Of a stretch of DNA of 64,000 nt, positions 11,063-24,066 are shown piece by piece (position 1 is the first letter of the stretch; each line of letters begins with the position of its first letter). The DNA lies in the NCBI GenBank assembly GCA_039090855.1, contig CM076999.1:111289072-111353071 (forward strand), given 5' to 3'. The notes beneath the pieces are model-generated. The model worked only from the letters and a program-made list of their open reading frames with translations, was not told where the DNA came from and did no database searches. Source of the DNA: Macrothele yani (taxonomy: Eukaryota; Arthropoda; Arachnida; Araneae; Macrothelidae). A program made the translations under genes and the position numbers.

Positions 11063-13283
11063 ATGCCTGTCAGTCCATTTTCATTAAAGTTGCATCATTG
11101 ATATTAACATCATCATTGTCAAAGTCACCGTGGCTGTTTTCTCCATCTAAATCAGAAACCAAATCACCTTCTGTACCATTTATGGTATCACCTATGCAAC
11201 ATTTTTTTGAAAAGATCACAAATTTGTGTTTTGGTAATGACATTACCATGGGCAATCATAAGAAGAGACACCCAGGCTTGCTGTGAAAATACTGGAGATG
11301 TCGAATTTGTTTGGGCCCTCCCCAGTGGTGAACTGATTTGTCTGGGGTGTCTGACTCACTCGCTATTTCCTATACTAATGGTGGGGTGACATGCTCAGGG
11401 CCCTGCAGGGAAAGTAATGAGGAGATAACTTCTCATTTAGGGAAAGAGATTTCATGTTTTTGTTTTGAAATGAGTTTGGATTTAGCTTTTGTCTTATTAA
11501 CAACGACTATTCCTGTAGGACTGGAGCAGATGCTTTGTTAATTGAAATCTTACACTGGGTTCAAATGTTCCATTATTTATTCATATTTTAAATTTGCGTA
11601 TAAGTTGACTCATTCGTTTTAAGAAACAAATCTCTTCCAAAAACTTGCAGCTTATGCTTGAGTATATATGGTAGTTCATTAAATCTCAATAGTAGAATCT
11701 GCATTCAAATTCCATTCTATTTAGTGATTTTTTGGTTCCTTCATCAGTCCCATTCTGTGTTAAAATTCTTACTTGCCCCTTAAGAAATAATACTTTTTGT
11801 GTTTTTGGTTATCATTTTTGGCATAAGAATACCATGAATCATCCATGTTGTCAACTTCTCAGAATCCTGAAGCAGAAATTGAGCCTCACTGTAGGACAGC
11901 GCAGTAGTATTCGTAAAACCCAGTCGCTTTGTGAACATTTTTATTTGGAAAGTGCATAAGATTTTGGGTACTATGTGGCTCAGGTACTTTGACTGTTTAA
12001 ATAGGGTTAAATCAAAATACTAGTGTATTCTCAAAAATGCAGAACAAGAACGTAATTATTCATATATAATGACTAATTATGTTCTTGTTCTGACGCACAT
12101 TATGGAAGAAAAGCAGGATTTTTTTATTTTTTACTTCATGGCAATTAAAACCAATGGGTTTAACTTGACTGGTAATTTAAAAAAATACTTGCCTAGTAGT
12201 GGCAGTCGTCAGCTGTAATTTTTGATCATCATGGACAAGTGTAATTTTGGACCCCTGTATATATATATTATATATATAATATTTCTGTTTGAGGAACCAT
12301 AACTTCTGTGGTGTGGAGTATGAATGTTGGATGTGGGAGAAAAAGAGGTATTGATGATCAAGGTTGCCTGCTTTGAACTGGGAGGGTAAAAAACAACCCT
12401 GAAGTTAGGCATGGGTGAGTGCTCTTGGGAAAACAGATGAATGTTTTGCTAGCATTTCAGAGTTTGTATAATTGATATTTTCTAAATTAGAGCTGTACTT
12501 GATCCTAATTCACTTGGGACTAGATCAAAGTAAGTTGAGCAAGTGAATTCTCATTCCAGTTATTCAATATAGTGCTGAGTGGGCAAAAAATAATTTTAGA
12601 CCACTGATAACCGTGGCTCGACTAACAATACATTTTTGTGCTTCATCTGATTGGAATTGTATTGTTCTGGATGTAATAATATTAAAAACATGCTCAGATG
12701 ATAGCCAGGAGATACAATTTATTTATAAGTTTTCTGTGAGTTGGCATCGTGTGCTTCGTTCTTCACATTATTATGGTACTTCTTATGTTTTTAATTATTC
12801 TTTCCTTATTTAAAATTTTGAAAATTTGACTAATTTTTTTTCTTTTGCCTTTCATTAGTGTGATTTTACTCAATTCACTGCCCAAATAATTAAGATGTAT
12901 TGACCATATTAAATCTGTGGGAAAAGTGATTTCAAAAGACATGCAAAACAATAACTGCACTGGCAAAATATTTCATAGGCATGTTAAGAGAAGTTATATG
13001 AAATTAATTTCAGAAAAACTATATTTGTTATAAATGCTGTTTTTTTTATTTATTATCTATCAGAAGATTATAATGGAAAGTATCTTCTGTATTATGTGTA
13101 TATATTGGTGCATGTTTGAAAATTGTTTTAAGTGGCGGTTAGTTTTTCGGAGAAATTTAGTGATGTATAGTTGCATGTTTGCCATTCCTATGTTTTCTAG
13201 CGCATAAGTTAATTTAACATTCTATTGGCATAAATTAAGTGAAGTTTCGTGAAAATGTTCAAAATTGTATGTATGTACACATA
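11063..13283. other. AT-rich stretch without recognised gene
   Basis: Holds a near-perfect 19-bp inverted repeat (12040-12058 and 12074-12092; cagaacaagaac stem) and a TA-rich tract near 12257-12282. No coding signal was recognised. Confidence 0.55.
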
Positions 13284-14485
13284 CAGTAAAACCCGCTTAT
13301 AACGAGTCCATGTTTAATGAGCAAAACAGGAACTTTTGTTTGGTATAAGGGTAATTCAAAGCTTATTTGAGCATTTTTAATGAACAAATTGTAATGCTTT
13401 GTTCATTAAAAAAATTTTGAGGATAAGATTTAATAAGGTAGAGAGAAAACTAAGATGATCATTTTAACAAGAAAATTAATGAAATTCCATGTTTAATGAG
13501 GCAGAAAATCTGCTACACACTGTCCTGTAATGAAGGAATAGAAATAGTAGCATTCAGGATGAAATTGCAACAGCTCAGGGGAATCCTGGTGTGCTAATGG
13601 AATAATGTTGATATAAAAGCAATGAGGAAGAAGTACAACAAATGCTGAACAAGCAAGTTGTGCAAGAGACTTTCCCTGCCACCCACTCCTAGGAGCTTTA
13701 GCTACTGATAGGCAAAAAAAAAAAAAAAAAAAAAAAGAGGATGGGTGCTGCTATTGAACAAGTAAGTGGATTTCTGAGCTACAATTGAAGTGAGTGATAG
13801 GAGACCAAATAGAATAGGGATATCGCCGGAGGGGAAGCAGAAGATAACAGTTCCTGGAACTGTGTTCATTCCCCCTTTCATCCTCCAAATAAGCATTGCA
13901 TTGAAAGATTGGCACTTCTTTTGCTACATGTGTGTTGTGTAGTTAAACTTCAGTCAGTTTTATGTGGCCGTCAAGTTGAATATACTTGAAAAGTTTTGTT
14001 CATTAACTACAGTACAAATGTAGTTAATAAATTAAATCTTTCAAGTATATCCAGTTGTTATGGATACATAATGTAAATGTATATACGTATTATCACAAAT
14101 GCATATTTTTATGTAATGGGAATTTTCACCGAAAATCGGATTTAGCGAACTCCCGGCTTTAACCCTCCAGGTGGCAGGAGCTTTGGATTAAGCAATGTGC
14201 TATTTTGTCACTTGTATAACAGGAGACTCCCCTAAAAGTGTGTCCTGTCTTTCTGTAGTATTCATCGTCGTTAAAGTGTGCATGTATGCGTTCTCGCCAC
14301 TACGAGTCTGAAGAATTTTTTTACGCAATATTACGTTCTCACAGCTTTTTAACAGGTTTTCGATGAACATGTTATTGTGTTGCCACCGCTTTGGGCACAG
14401 AAATCTTTTATCGTATATATGCGTCCTAGGGGTTAACGAGGGTGTCCATCAGTTCCAGGCTTCTCGCTATAAGTGGATTCTACTG
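13284..14485. mobile_element. second pogo-like non-autonomous element
   Basis: The left end cagtaaaacccgcttataac and the reverse-complemented right end cagtagaatccacttatagc match closely, with TA on both sides (13282-13283, 14486-14487). Internal hairpins include a perfect 15-bp inverted repeat (13374-13388 and 13398-13412, tttttaatgaacaaa) and attaactac/gtagttaat near 14004-14027. A poly-A tract is at 13713-13736. No transposase remains. Confidence 0.7.
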
Positions 14486-14487
14486 TA

Positions 14488-15420
14488 TTTTGTAAATAAA
14501 AAGCTTGTTAAGTTTTTCTACGGGATCCATTGCAGATGCTGTCAGCTTCCTAGTCCTCTTAGGATTTTTTTTTTTTTAATCTCACTGACTCGTGCTTTTT
14601 GTCACTATGAAGGATGTGTACAGAATGTTACCCTTCTTTAATTTATTTGTATGCAACTTGATTTACTCAACTTCATTCACCAAAATATTTTACAAGCTGA
14701 AATGTATTTTTTTTTTCGTTGTAAGAGAAATAATTCATCTCTTCCTTAAGTGCTTAAAGGCTACATGGTGATAAAAAATAATTCTATACAACTTTTTTTC
14801 ACTAATATCACCAAAGGTGATTAGTTTGATGAAGCAAAAACATAAAAACAAAGAACCTTAATGTATGAAACATAAATAGCCACACACAAAAAAATAACTA
14901 TTTCTACTTTAAACATTGTTTTCATCCCATGCCTGTGTTCCTGTATTGCATTAAGCATTATCATTGCCATTCCACTGTTTATTACCTGTACTGCTCAAAA
15001 CATAGTTATTGTTCCACTCCTGTGGGGTTGTATAGCATTCAGGAACATTTTGGGCTCAGTCACATGGTGGGGAGGGGGGTGATTGACACAGAATTTTTGT
15101 TTGTAATGAGCACGTCTATAGAAAGAATTCTTTCCAGCACGAATAAAATTAGTTTTTTATAGTCAGTGGAACCGGTTAGAAAACAAAACTCAACTGGATT
15201 TCTATAACCAACAAAACATAAAAACAATGGTGCGAAAATTGGCAAATAGTGCACCAAAAGTTTCTTATACCAAAAGGAAGGTATTAGAGACAAAAAGATT
15301 TTCAAATACTAACTCTCCGACTCCTAGTGGAAGAATTTTGCATAACGGAAAAGTTGAAAATAGGCAGAGTATTCTCCAAAATTATGCTAAAGTAAAAAAA
15401 AAAAAAAAATTTCAAATATG
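14488..15420. other. no recognised gene
   Basis: AT-rich. Sequence near 15230-15420 grades into the diverged tandem repeat that follows. Confidence 0.5.
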
Positions 15421-16650
15421 TCTGTCTGAAGCAGAGATAGCGAGAAAAGGTTTTGATCTTTACTGCCCTTGCGGGAAAGCTGTGCATTATTTAAAGAGGA
15501 AATTTGTCCCCATCTTTATTGTAGTGAATGGCATACGAGAAATTTCTCAATAGGATTTTTAGAAGCGGAGATACAGGTACAAACAAAAGTACACAAATAC
15601 CATGTAGCAACAGAACTGAACTATGAAAAACTCCTGAAGTAGAAACCTAAAGGGTCCCACAAGGTAAATGGTGTCTGATAAAAGAATTTTTCAAATTGGG
15701 CATTTAGAAGCAGAGATATCAAGAAAACCGGATAAAATATTTGTGCCACCTGGTGGTGAAATTATGCTTTATTTTGGGAAGAAAATATGCACAAAATGTT
15801 TTCATAGTTAGCAGTATCTTACTAAAAACAAGTTTTTTTCAGTCTGGGTTTTCGGTCCTACATGTATTGCTGCAAATGTACTGTAAGTGGTAACGTGAGC
15901 TCATGCCCTCTAGTGGCACACTTGTGTTTTAAGAAAAATTGGAAAATGTATGAAAAACATTTAGCACTAAAAACGCTCTCTGATAAAGAAGTTTTCAAAT
16001 TGCACTGTTGGAAGCAGAGATATCGACAAAGTATGATATACATCTACACCCCCTGGTGGAAAAACTATGCACTATTTTATGCAGAAGGTATTCTCAAAAG
16101 CTTTTGGAGGTGAGCGGTATCAGTCCAGGTAAAAAAAAATTCAATCAAGTTTTCAAAAGCTCAGATTTTGCTGCAAACATATCAGAAATAGAAATAAACA
16201 CCTATGCCCAGGGTAGTCAAATTTTGCTTTACCAAAAATTAGAAATTATATGCAAAACATTTGCCACTAGGAGCTATATCCAATGCAGAAGAAATTTTTC
16301 AAATAAAACTTTTAGAAGCAGAGATATCTGTGAAATTGCAATTTACCTTTACACCCCCTAGCAGAAAATCTATGCATTGAAAAAGAGATGTACCCAAAAT
16401 AGTCTTCATTATAAATGACATCAGAGGGAAGAAAGATCTTTTTCAATTGGGTATTTAGAAGCAAATATATGGAATAAAATGTGCTTTGAATTGAATAACA
16501 TCTGCATTCACACCCTCTAGCGGTGAAGTTGTACATTGGAAAAACTGGGATGCACGGATTCTTGTTCTTGCATTTCAAGCTTTCTAATGCAAAAACAATT
16601 TTTCAAATCAAACCAATAGTTGCAGAGATATGGTGTCCACACAGGTGTAT
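15421..16650. repeat. diverged ~150-bp tandem repeat
   Basis: The landmark 'agaagcagagatat' or a close variant recurs at about 15430, 15564, 15709, 16013, 16316, 16460 and 16621 (spacing 134-161 bp, or about 304 where one is eroded). A second landmark resembling 'cccctggtggaaaa' falls at a steady offset (15747, 15910, 16050, 16350, 16510), followed by 'tatgcac-atttt'. About eight or nine units have decayed heavily. The short frames over it are by-products. Confidence 0.6.
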
Positions 16651-19513
16651 GTTTTTACAAAAGACGTACTAAAAGAAAAAGAAGGGGAATCACTTCTTTG
16701 CAGTAAACTTTTTACATCTCTTTCTTCCTGTCACAAGAGTTTCTGCTTGTAAGATATTTCTTGCTCATTCATCAATAGTTGATTTCACACTTTGAGTATA
16801 TGCTGTTCTAGGACTTGGTCTTCCGGCTAGTGTCACAGAATAAAACACTAGTTTAGGCAGTATTTAATTTCCCTGTTATGTGCATGAATATTTCTTCTAC
16901 CCAGGGTTGTTGGTTTTTTTTTTTTTTTATCTGGGCATTCCTCTTACCGCTCATGCACATGTATGAATTTTTGCCACACTTTTGACTGTTGGCATTGTGA
17001 ACTCTGTGCCTGTCACATTCTTGTTTTGTGCCGCAATGACTGAGCAAGTTGAGCAGATAATCTGCATCTGATTTTGCCACAAACCAGCCACTCGTCAGCT
17101 GAAACAATTCGAATAATTAGAATGGCTTTCAATGATAAAGCTGCTCACAGTGGTCGTTAAACCTCCAAACAAAAAGATAAAGCTACGGGTGCAACACAAA
17201 TCAACAAGTGGTGTTTTTTACTGATACCCATTTCAAATACTTGTCAGATCTTTTCTGCTACATCATGGACATGATATTCACCAAAGAGTGCAGATAAAAA
17301 AACTAGATCACCACCTTGGTATCCTCTCCCAAATAAAAACTAGATATAGCAAAAAATCTTGTGAAAATCAATATATTTTCTTTTGAACTCTAAAAGTAAA
17401 GATACTCAAAAAATTCTGGTTACAATATCACATTTTCTTAATGGTCATAATTTCGTTCTTAACTTTATTTCAGAATATTAGGCTTAACCACAACACTCAA
17501 AGCAGTGGATTATCAAACTATTCTTTCACTAGAAGGTTTTTAACAGATATAAACCAAATATACTCTATCACTAAGTGCATTTTAACTGCTTATTTAAAGG
17601 AAACTAGCAAAAAATGTGAGATTTACACTATATGAAGAGTTTAAAATACATTGCAGTATATGTGGATTTTAGATTATGTTGAAAAATAAAACTTGTGTAT
17701 TGTGATTTCCAAAAGAAACTTTTTGTTATAAATTGAAGGTCTTTGGGAATTTGTTACTGAAAATTGATCTACTCATAACAATATGTAAGGAATTCATTTT
17801 AGGATATGTTCTCATTTGTTAGGAAAATGTCAATCTGAAATGCAATTTGCAGTTGATGAGCATGTCTTGAAATTTCTTTCCCATAATCTTAAATTGATCG
17901 TATTCTTCATTAAGTTTAAGTATGTGCATTTGTGTACCCACATTTTTTTTAATTTAATCAACCGTATTTGAAACAGTACGTGCCTTTTCTTAAAATAATT
18001 CTGCTTTAATATGTGTTTAACAAGAGGTATAATGTATATATATGTATTTCTGAAACATCATGTATCCCCCCTCTTAGTTGTTAAAACAAATTTCTGATGT
18101 TACAGTAGCCTAATTCAAGAGCTTTATTGATGCTGTAGCTCTTTTTTTTTTTTTTTATGATGTACAGGTATATATATTTCCTTTCATTTGTTATGTAATT
18201 TTGCTCAAGATTATTGTAGCACTGATGTAAAAAAGCACTGAAAATTCACATCTCAAGTGCATGATGCCATATGATTTGAAGGGCAGAAAAAACTTTCAGT
18301 GCTGATCTAAAAATGAATTATCTGTGACTAAAGATTTATAATATCTGCTTCACTATAATTTGTGTGTAGCTAGGAACCTTATGATTTGAAGGTTATATAG
18401 ATGTGTTTTTTTGCATTCAGAGAAACATGGCATGAAAGAACTCATTTTGTTAGTTTGCACTGGTTATTATCATATTAATGATTTGTTAATTTGCTGTTCA
18501 TGATATCATTATTGAGTGTTATTTACAGTTTCATTTTTTTTTTCATGAAATGTGTGTTGTTTCTTTTATTGTTACTTGAATGTGGAATAATTTTTTAGAC
18601 CATTATATGCTGGAAAATATGTGTCAGAAGCAATGTGCACACCATCGTTGGATTACACTACTGTGTCATTCTGTTGTCATCTTCAGCATGATTTTCACTG
18701 TGGAACCTAATTTTGACTGTTTCTGTTTTTCAGTATGCCCAAAATTCCCTCCTGTTTTTTTTTTTTTTTTTTGGTGTATTTTTTCATTTTGTTTTTTTCA
18801 CAGTAGCCTTAACAACTGTGCAGAAGGTACTTTGTTGTAAATAGGCAACACTAAAATGTAAATAATAATCTTTATTTTTCTCTCTGCAACATAAGCAATA
18901 CAAAGGTTATTTTTAGTGTTGTGAAAATGCAAATAATTTGTCTGTTTAATCACCTGTTCAATGTTTGTATTCACTCAGTATTTTCAAGATAGATATGCAC
19001 CTGAATATGGAGCTGTGCCAAAATGTTACTGCACTAAGAGAATGATTCCATTGTTAACATACTTTTATATTAAGTTCTGCAGTATTTTCAGTATGAATTA
19101 AATATTCTTATATTAACGTTCTGCATAATAATTAAAGATAAATCCGTAGTGTTTGTTTTCGTTAAATCCAGCTTGGTTACAGAAACATTTCTTTGAAGCT
19201 CAAAATTGTTTTGTTACATGTTTTTAAGTTCCTTTTAATTTTCGAAAAAGTAGAATGTAAAGATAATGCAAAATATTTGTCTGTGATGGTAGCTTCCCCA
19301 TACACATGAAAACCAAAAACTTTTAAGGTTGGAAATTATCCTGAAAATATGCATTCTATGCCTTAAAATCATACATACCATTTTGTTGTGCCAACTGTCT
19401 GTCTGTCTGTCTGTTTAGGTCGATAATAGCAATAGCTTGTGAATGAACGAAGGTAGTTAAAACTCAGCAGTGTTTAGAATATGTTACCAGAAAGCAGAAG
19501 CTCATTGATTTGA
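16651..19513. other. AT-rich stretch with a SINE tail scrap
   Basis: 17147-17173 reads cacagtggtcgttaaacctc, the 3' end of the local SINE family, without head or body. A (CTGT)n tract lies near 19398-19419. Poly-T tracts occur at 18140 and 18757. Nothing coding was recognised. Confidence 0.5.
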
Positions 19514-19777
19514 ATGATAATTAACACAGCAATCAGACATCGCTGAATTGACTGTAATTACTGTTTCACACATAATATCAATCACCTCAGAAAACTTGAA
19601 AAATTCATTGCCCTGGTGCGGGAAATGAACCCAAATCTCCCGATTATGGTTTCAGCATGCTATACATTTCCCGCTCCGGGGTGATGAAATTTTCTAAGTT
19701 GATTGATATTACGTGTGAAACAGCAATTACAGTCAATTCAGCAATGTCTAATTGTTGCTTGCTGTGTTAATTATCAT
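19514..19777. mobile_element. foldback MITE with ~110-bp arms
   Basis: The left arm begins atgataattaacacagcaa and the right arm ends with its complement. The arms pair almost throughout, including 'ttgactgtaatta' and 'atatcaatca'. The ~40-bp centre (19625-19665) has tRNA-like words (gcgggaaatgaacccaaat). Part of the arm sequence (gaaaacttgaaaatttcat) recurs at about 36200 and 58365, so this is a family. Confidence 0.7.
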
Positions 19778-20289
19778 GACGTATTGACCACGCATTATGA
19801 GAAAAATATTTCTTCCACTCTGTATGGATTTGAATGAATTGGTATTTTAGGTGAATTTGATTATGCAAGTGCATTTTTGTTACTATGAAGGCGTAAAATT
19901 TGCATGGTATAAACACTTTTGATTGTAGGCATACTGAATAAATGGATTTTTAAAAGTTGAGGACTAGAATTATTAGTCCTTCTGGTCTGTATTTGAAGAA
20001 AACTGCATGACTCCTCTTGTTGGGGTGTTAAGAAAAAGTTATGTTTCTTTGTTGTTGCTGCTTGATTTTTTCTTTTGCTGTAAAGTTGTGTTGATGTGTC
20101 TAAATAGCCGTCACAGTTATTTTTGTACCATTGAAGTGTCTAGGGCGGGAAGTAGCCTGTAATAAACTGATATACTTAAGTTTTAAATGTTATCCTCATT
20201 ACATAGAAAATCTGTTACATGTAGAAAAGTATGATATGTCAGGAGAATATTCATCCTTCCGTACTGTATAAAACATGCGAGTTAATACC

Positions 20290-20447
20290 AATATAATTGC
20301 TCTAGGCTACTCACCTTTCATAGTCATATCGAGAAATTCTACATTTTAGCAAACATTTCATACACATGGTCATAGAATTAGGTCTGATTTCAGTCTCGAG
20401 GATATGCTAAGATTATCACTGTTTCCTCTCAAACTTTATAAACTCTA
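20290..20447 (+). repeat. left arm of a diverged inverted repeat (continues 21742-~21905)
   Basis: Its reverse complement matches 27227-27395 ('gaggaaa', 'gataatcttagcatatcctc', 'gacctaattct', 'aaatgtttgct' in order). The match resumes on the far side of the mariner insertion, where 21742-21905 pairs with the sequence left of 25448. The arm is split at a TA by the mariner at 20448-21739. Confidence 0.65.
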
Positions 20448-21739
20448 CCCTGTGATTCATAATTATTGTCGGGGTTTTCGTGGCCTGGCATGGTGAAACC
20501 ATAACCAACCAAATGAAACTGCCTACAGCATAAACAAGTTCACCGCGGAAAGTTTTATGAGGCAACACAGTACCCACTGAATTGGCGTCATTCTTCAAAA
20601 TGGCGACTGCTGGAGAAAAGGCAATGTAATGTGCGTACTCTGGTTCTTCGAAACAAAGTTAGTTATCGCAACGTCGTTACAGAACGCAGTATGGCAGAGC
20701 TCCACCTTCACATGATGCTATCTGACGTTGGTTAAAGCAGTTTCAAGAGATTGTTAGTGTGCAGCATCAAAAAAGAGCGAGAAGATGGATCACTTCGCAG
20801 GACTGTGTTAATTGGATCCAAGAAGCCTTTTCTTGAAGCCCTCAGAAGTCAACGTGACGAGCTGTGTCGGAATTGGGTATGTCACAAATGACTGTTTTTA
20901 GTGTTCTGCATAACCGCATACAACTACGTGCGTACAAACTGCAGATTGCACAGGCTTTACAGTGGGATGATAAACCCGCCGCCATTTCCAATTTGCCCAA
21001 GACTCTTTGTCCAAAGTCAAAGCTGGTGAACATTACCTGCAGACATAGAAATTTAGTGATGAAGTAACGTTTTTCGTGTCAGGGAGGATACGTCGGCATA
21101 ACTGCAGAATATGAGGCTTCAAAAACCCTCACGTCGTTCGAGAAGTCGAACGAGATAGTCAAAAGGTGAACGCCTGGTGCGCTTTGTCGTGTTCGGAAGT
21201 TTTCCTTTGTGGAGAAAACAGTTATAGCGGCGACCTTTCTGAACACACTACAGCTGTATCTGTTGCCTCAGTTGGAAGATCGGCAGCTCAATGTGGTGTT
21301 CTAGAAAAATGGTGCCACGTTGGGCTGTTATTGTCTGAGAATTTCTTAACCTGCATTTTCCTGGGTGCTGGGTTGGGCATGGTGGACCCGTTCCGTGAAC
21401 TCCGCGCTCACCTGATATTACGCCACTGGATTTCTTCCTTTGGGGATACGTGAAAAACATCGTTTACCAGACCTCTGTGACCTCCCTCGATGACCTGAAG
21501 ACCAGAATTGGTGCTGCGATAGCAACAGTAACGCCTCAAATGCTGGTGAACAATTGCCGAAAAATTGCTTATCGCTTGGATATTTAGAATTTCAAGGAAA
21601 CCCATCTGATGTATCAATTCGACACGTAATAAAACTTTTAGTAGTCATCTGTCATATTCTGTTTGTGGTTTTAGTTTGTTGTTTCCCGTTTTCTGATTAT
21701 ATGCCACTGAAACCCCGACAATAATTACGAATCACCCTG
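20448..21739 (+). mobile_element. mariner-family element, degenerate
   Basis: Flanked by TA (20446-20447 and 21740-21741). The ends pair as an inverted repeat around 'taattattgtcgggg' (left 20461-20475; reverse complement right 21711-21725). It interrupts the left arm of the inverted repeat described above, which dates it as younger than that repeat. Confidence 0.75.
20600..21590 (+). pseudogene. mariner-like transposase with DUF4817-type N-terminus, dead
   Basis: The plus strand reads, across several frames, MATAGEKAM at the start, SELGMSQMTVFSVL (HTH), LQIAQALQWDD, 'GFKNPHVVREVERDSQKVNAWCA' in broken pieces, then FFLWGYVK and SLDDLKTRIGAAIA near the end. The layout matches arthropod mariner-like proteins with an N-terminal DUF4817 HTH. 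Stop codons after the ninth residue and many frameshifts make it non-functional. Longest frames are 20864-21067 and 21166-21453. Confidence 0.7.
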
Positions 21740-21945
21740 TATTACTTAAATCCGAAGTAACTATAAAAAAAACTTTACTTACATAAAATCCGAATGATAT
21801 GCTTGACTACACTCAAAACACATGCTAAAATACATACACTCCATTTTCAGTGAAACACCATTCACGGCGAACATTTGAAAGAGGCCATCTCCCAAGGCTA
21901 GCGGATATGAAGTTTAACGTTCAGGTTTTTTTTTTAAATGTTGTT

Positions 21946-22395
21946 TAACACTTTCACTGCTGCGTGACGCTGAACGGCGTCATACAATACTTAGCCCAGG
22001 TACCGACAACATCGAACAGCGTCAGAATTGTGGCTTGATATTTCCCTTCCTAAAACCTTCGGCACTTGAAGAGAGTTATCTGTTTTGTTACTAGCACTGA
22101 GAATGAGTATCCAACTGTTTACAAATGACTGCAGTTTTGGGATAGAGTATTTTTTTCCCACATGGTTTAGGGAAGGGAAAGTAAGTTGACTCCCCATACA
22201 AATTACTGCAGTTTTGATATAGCAGATTTTTTTTTCCACATGGTTTTTAGGGAAGGGAAAGTAGGTTGACTCCCCATAGACTTAACACAGTGTGCACGTT
22301 TCACTGCAATGTTTATTTTCCTTTGAACATCATTGGCTCTACGATGAAGGTAACTATCAATAAATAAATGCTTGAGTGGCAGTAAAAAGCATTTG
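21946..22395. mobile_element. possible piggyBac-like MITE remnant
   Basis: TTAA at 21943-21947 precedes cactttcactgctgcgtgac. A similar inverted end (cttgagtggcagtaaaaag) lies near 22370-22390. TTAA plus such an end is suggestive of piggyBac, but no TTAA follows the right end. Inside, a 75-bp tandem duplication (22130-22204 and 22205-22280) is clear. Confidence 0.3.
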
Positions 22396-22499
22396 CTACT
22401 TAGAGTTCATACATAAGAGGGCGGTCTATTGAAACATTAAAAGGATTTCAAGGAAACCCATACTGACTTCAATGCATAGTTTTGGGGAAACAATGGATA

Positions 22500-22810
22500 T
22501 ATTCAGGCAGACTATCTCTGGTCCCTCTCAGGTTTGATCCCAGGTAGGTACGAACGCTGGAACCACTAAATATCCGCCGTGCGTCGGATGGGCATGTTAA
22601 GCTGTTGGACCCCGGGTACTAGCGCCCTGGTATTAAATAAGGGCGTCTTCCCCATTTCTACCTCGCTTCCTTGTGACTTTTCTATTGAGCACTCTAGCCC
22701 AAATCTCCTAGCTTCATATTTCTAGTGGTTGTTTAAGATTAGGGGTCAGACACTCCCTTCCTAAAATCCTCTACATATGATCTGATCTGATCTGATCTGA
22801 TCTGATCTGG
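22500..22810 (+). mobile_element. possible LINE/SINE 3' end with (GATCT)n tail
   Basis: A relatively GC-rich block (ccgtgcgtcggatgggcat around 22580) resembles conserved 3' regions of animal non-LTR elements. It is followed by T-rich sequence and a pentanucleotide run of GATCT at 22778-22810, like the short-repeat tails of some LINEs. No coding part is seen. The family is not identified. Confidence 0.35.
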
Positions 22811-23332
22811 TCCCTCTCAACCTAAAGTTCATCGGAGGGCACATCCCACCATGGAAATAGGTAATCCCGATAAATTTTAATCTTATGCAGAAACATATTC
22901 TTTTAGTAGCCGTAGTACGACCAGCAGTAAAAGTGAAAATGAAGAATGCAATGTTCTCTTTCGTACTCCGCCTCAACAGATTTTAACTACACATCGGTAT
23001 GATGTTCCCAATGTCATACGAATAATTCTGTTCACTAGTGTACTGGATTGAAAATTAATATTACAGGTATTGAACCAATGGAATTTTTCAATCTTTTTGC
23101 AACTCAAAATTTTACAATTTATTTGTTACCGTCCACAGGATATGCATGTCTAAAGCAATGCATATGCTGTAGACGTGTTTCTATGTCCCTGGAGTTGCTG
23201 AAGGTTATAATTACAAATACAGACGTGCCAACTCTCCTGGTTTAGGCCGGTAATGCCGGATTTTATGACACTTTCCGGAATTCCGGATTAGAAAATAATA
23301 TTGCCGGATTCCATCATAATTTCAGTTGCATA

Positions 23333-23525
23333 AATTAAAAAGTAATGAGAAAAGCTCGTTCTCCAAAGGCGTCGGATAACTTCGATGATTACCGTAGCGT
23401 AAATTAAAAAGTAATGAGAAAAGTTCGAAGTTCTCCAAGGCATCGGAGAACTTCGTTGATTACCGTAGCATAAAAAGTAACGAGGGGAAAAGTTCAAAGT
23501 TCTCCGAGGCATCGGTTCATTAGCG
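23333..23525. repeat. ~69-bp tandem repeat, 2.7 units
   Basis: 'aaaaagtaatgagaaaag' recurs at about 23338, 23406 and (degenerate) 23475. Each is followed by 'gttctccaaggc' and 'ttcg-tgattaccgtag'. It lies in the 5' part of the hAT-type element. Confidence 0.75.
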
Positions 23526-23781
23526 GAGAAGCGACCTTTCCCTTCTGAGTCAGCAGCCAGCAGTTTTGCTATGCCGTTGGCAGCGATGTTTACTCTTCTA
23601 TCCGGTAATGATCTCTGGCGCTGCACGCACGGAGTAGGAGCGGGCTTGGCCTTGGCGCGCGTCGTACGTACTGACGCAGATTTCTATCGTAAGCGCGCGG
23701 AGTGTTTTGGTTTGTTTCATGTACTTCATCTGTCTTAACAGGAATTTCTGAGATTTTTTTGTGCACGCGTTTAATCAAGCG

Positions 23782-24066
23782 ATGGCTGGTAGAAAATATC
23801 AGTCTGTTTTTAAGAAGTATATGACAGATTATCCGTGTATAATCGAATCAAGGAACCGCCAACGATTTGCCTTTTGCTCTATTTGTAGGTGTGACTTTTT
23901 CGTTGTCCACAAGGGCAAAGGAGATATCGTTAATCACATTCTTACGCAAAAACACGTGGCCAATTCTAAGTGCGTGGAAAATAAAACATTAAATTTTGCT
24001 CGAGATAGTTCATCTTCTGATGCGATTATCCATGCTGAGTGCTTGGTTACTTCATTCCTCGTGTAA
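23782..24066 (+). pseudogene. hAT-type transposase N-terminus with BED-like zinc finger, truncated
   Basis: ATG at 23782 (G at -3 and +4) opens a 94-codon frame. Residues 32-58 show C-x2-C-x16-H-x5-H (CSIC ... H52, H58), preceded by a basic RKYQSVFKKYM start. This is the BED-like N-terminus typical of a large family of hAT-like animal proteins. After 'AECLVTSFLV' a stop interrupts. Homologous sequence goes on in broken frames to about 24210 (KTSCVVAEMGKSSEID) and then ends where another element terminus begins. The CpG-rich sequence just upstream could be its old promoter. Confidence 0.6.
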
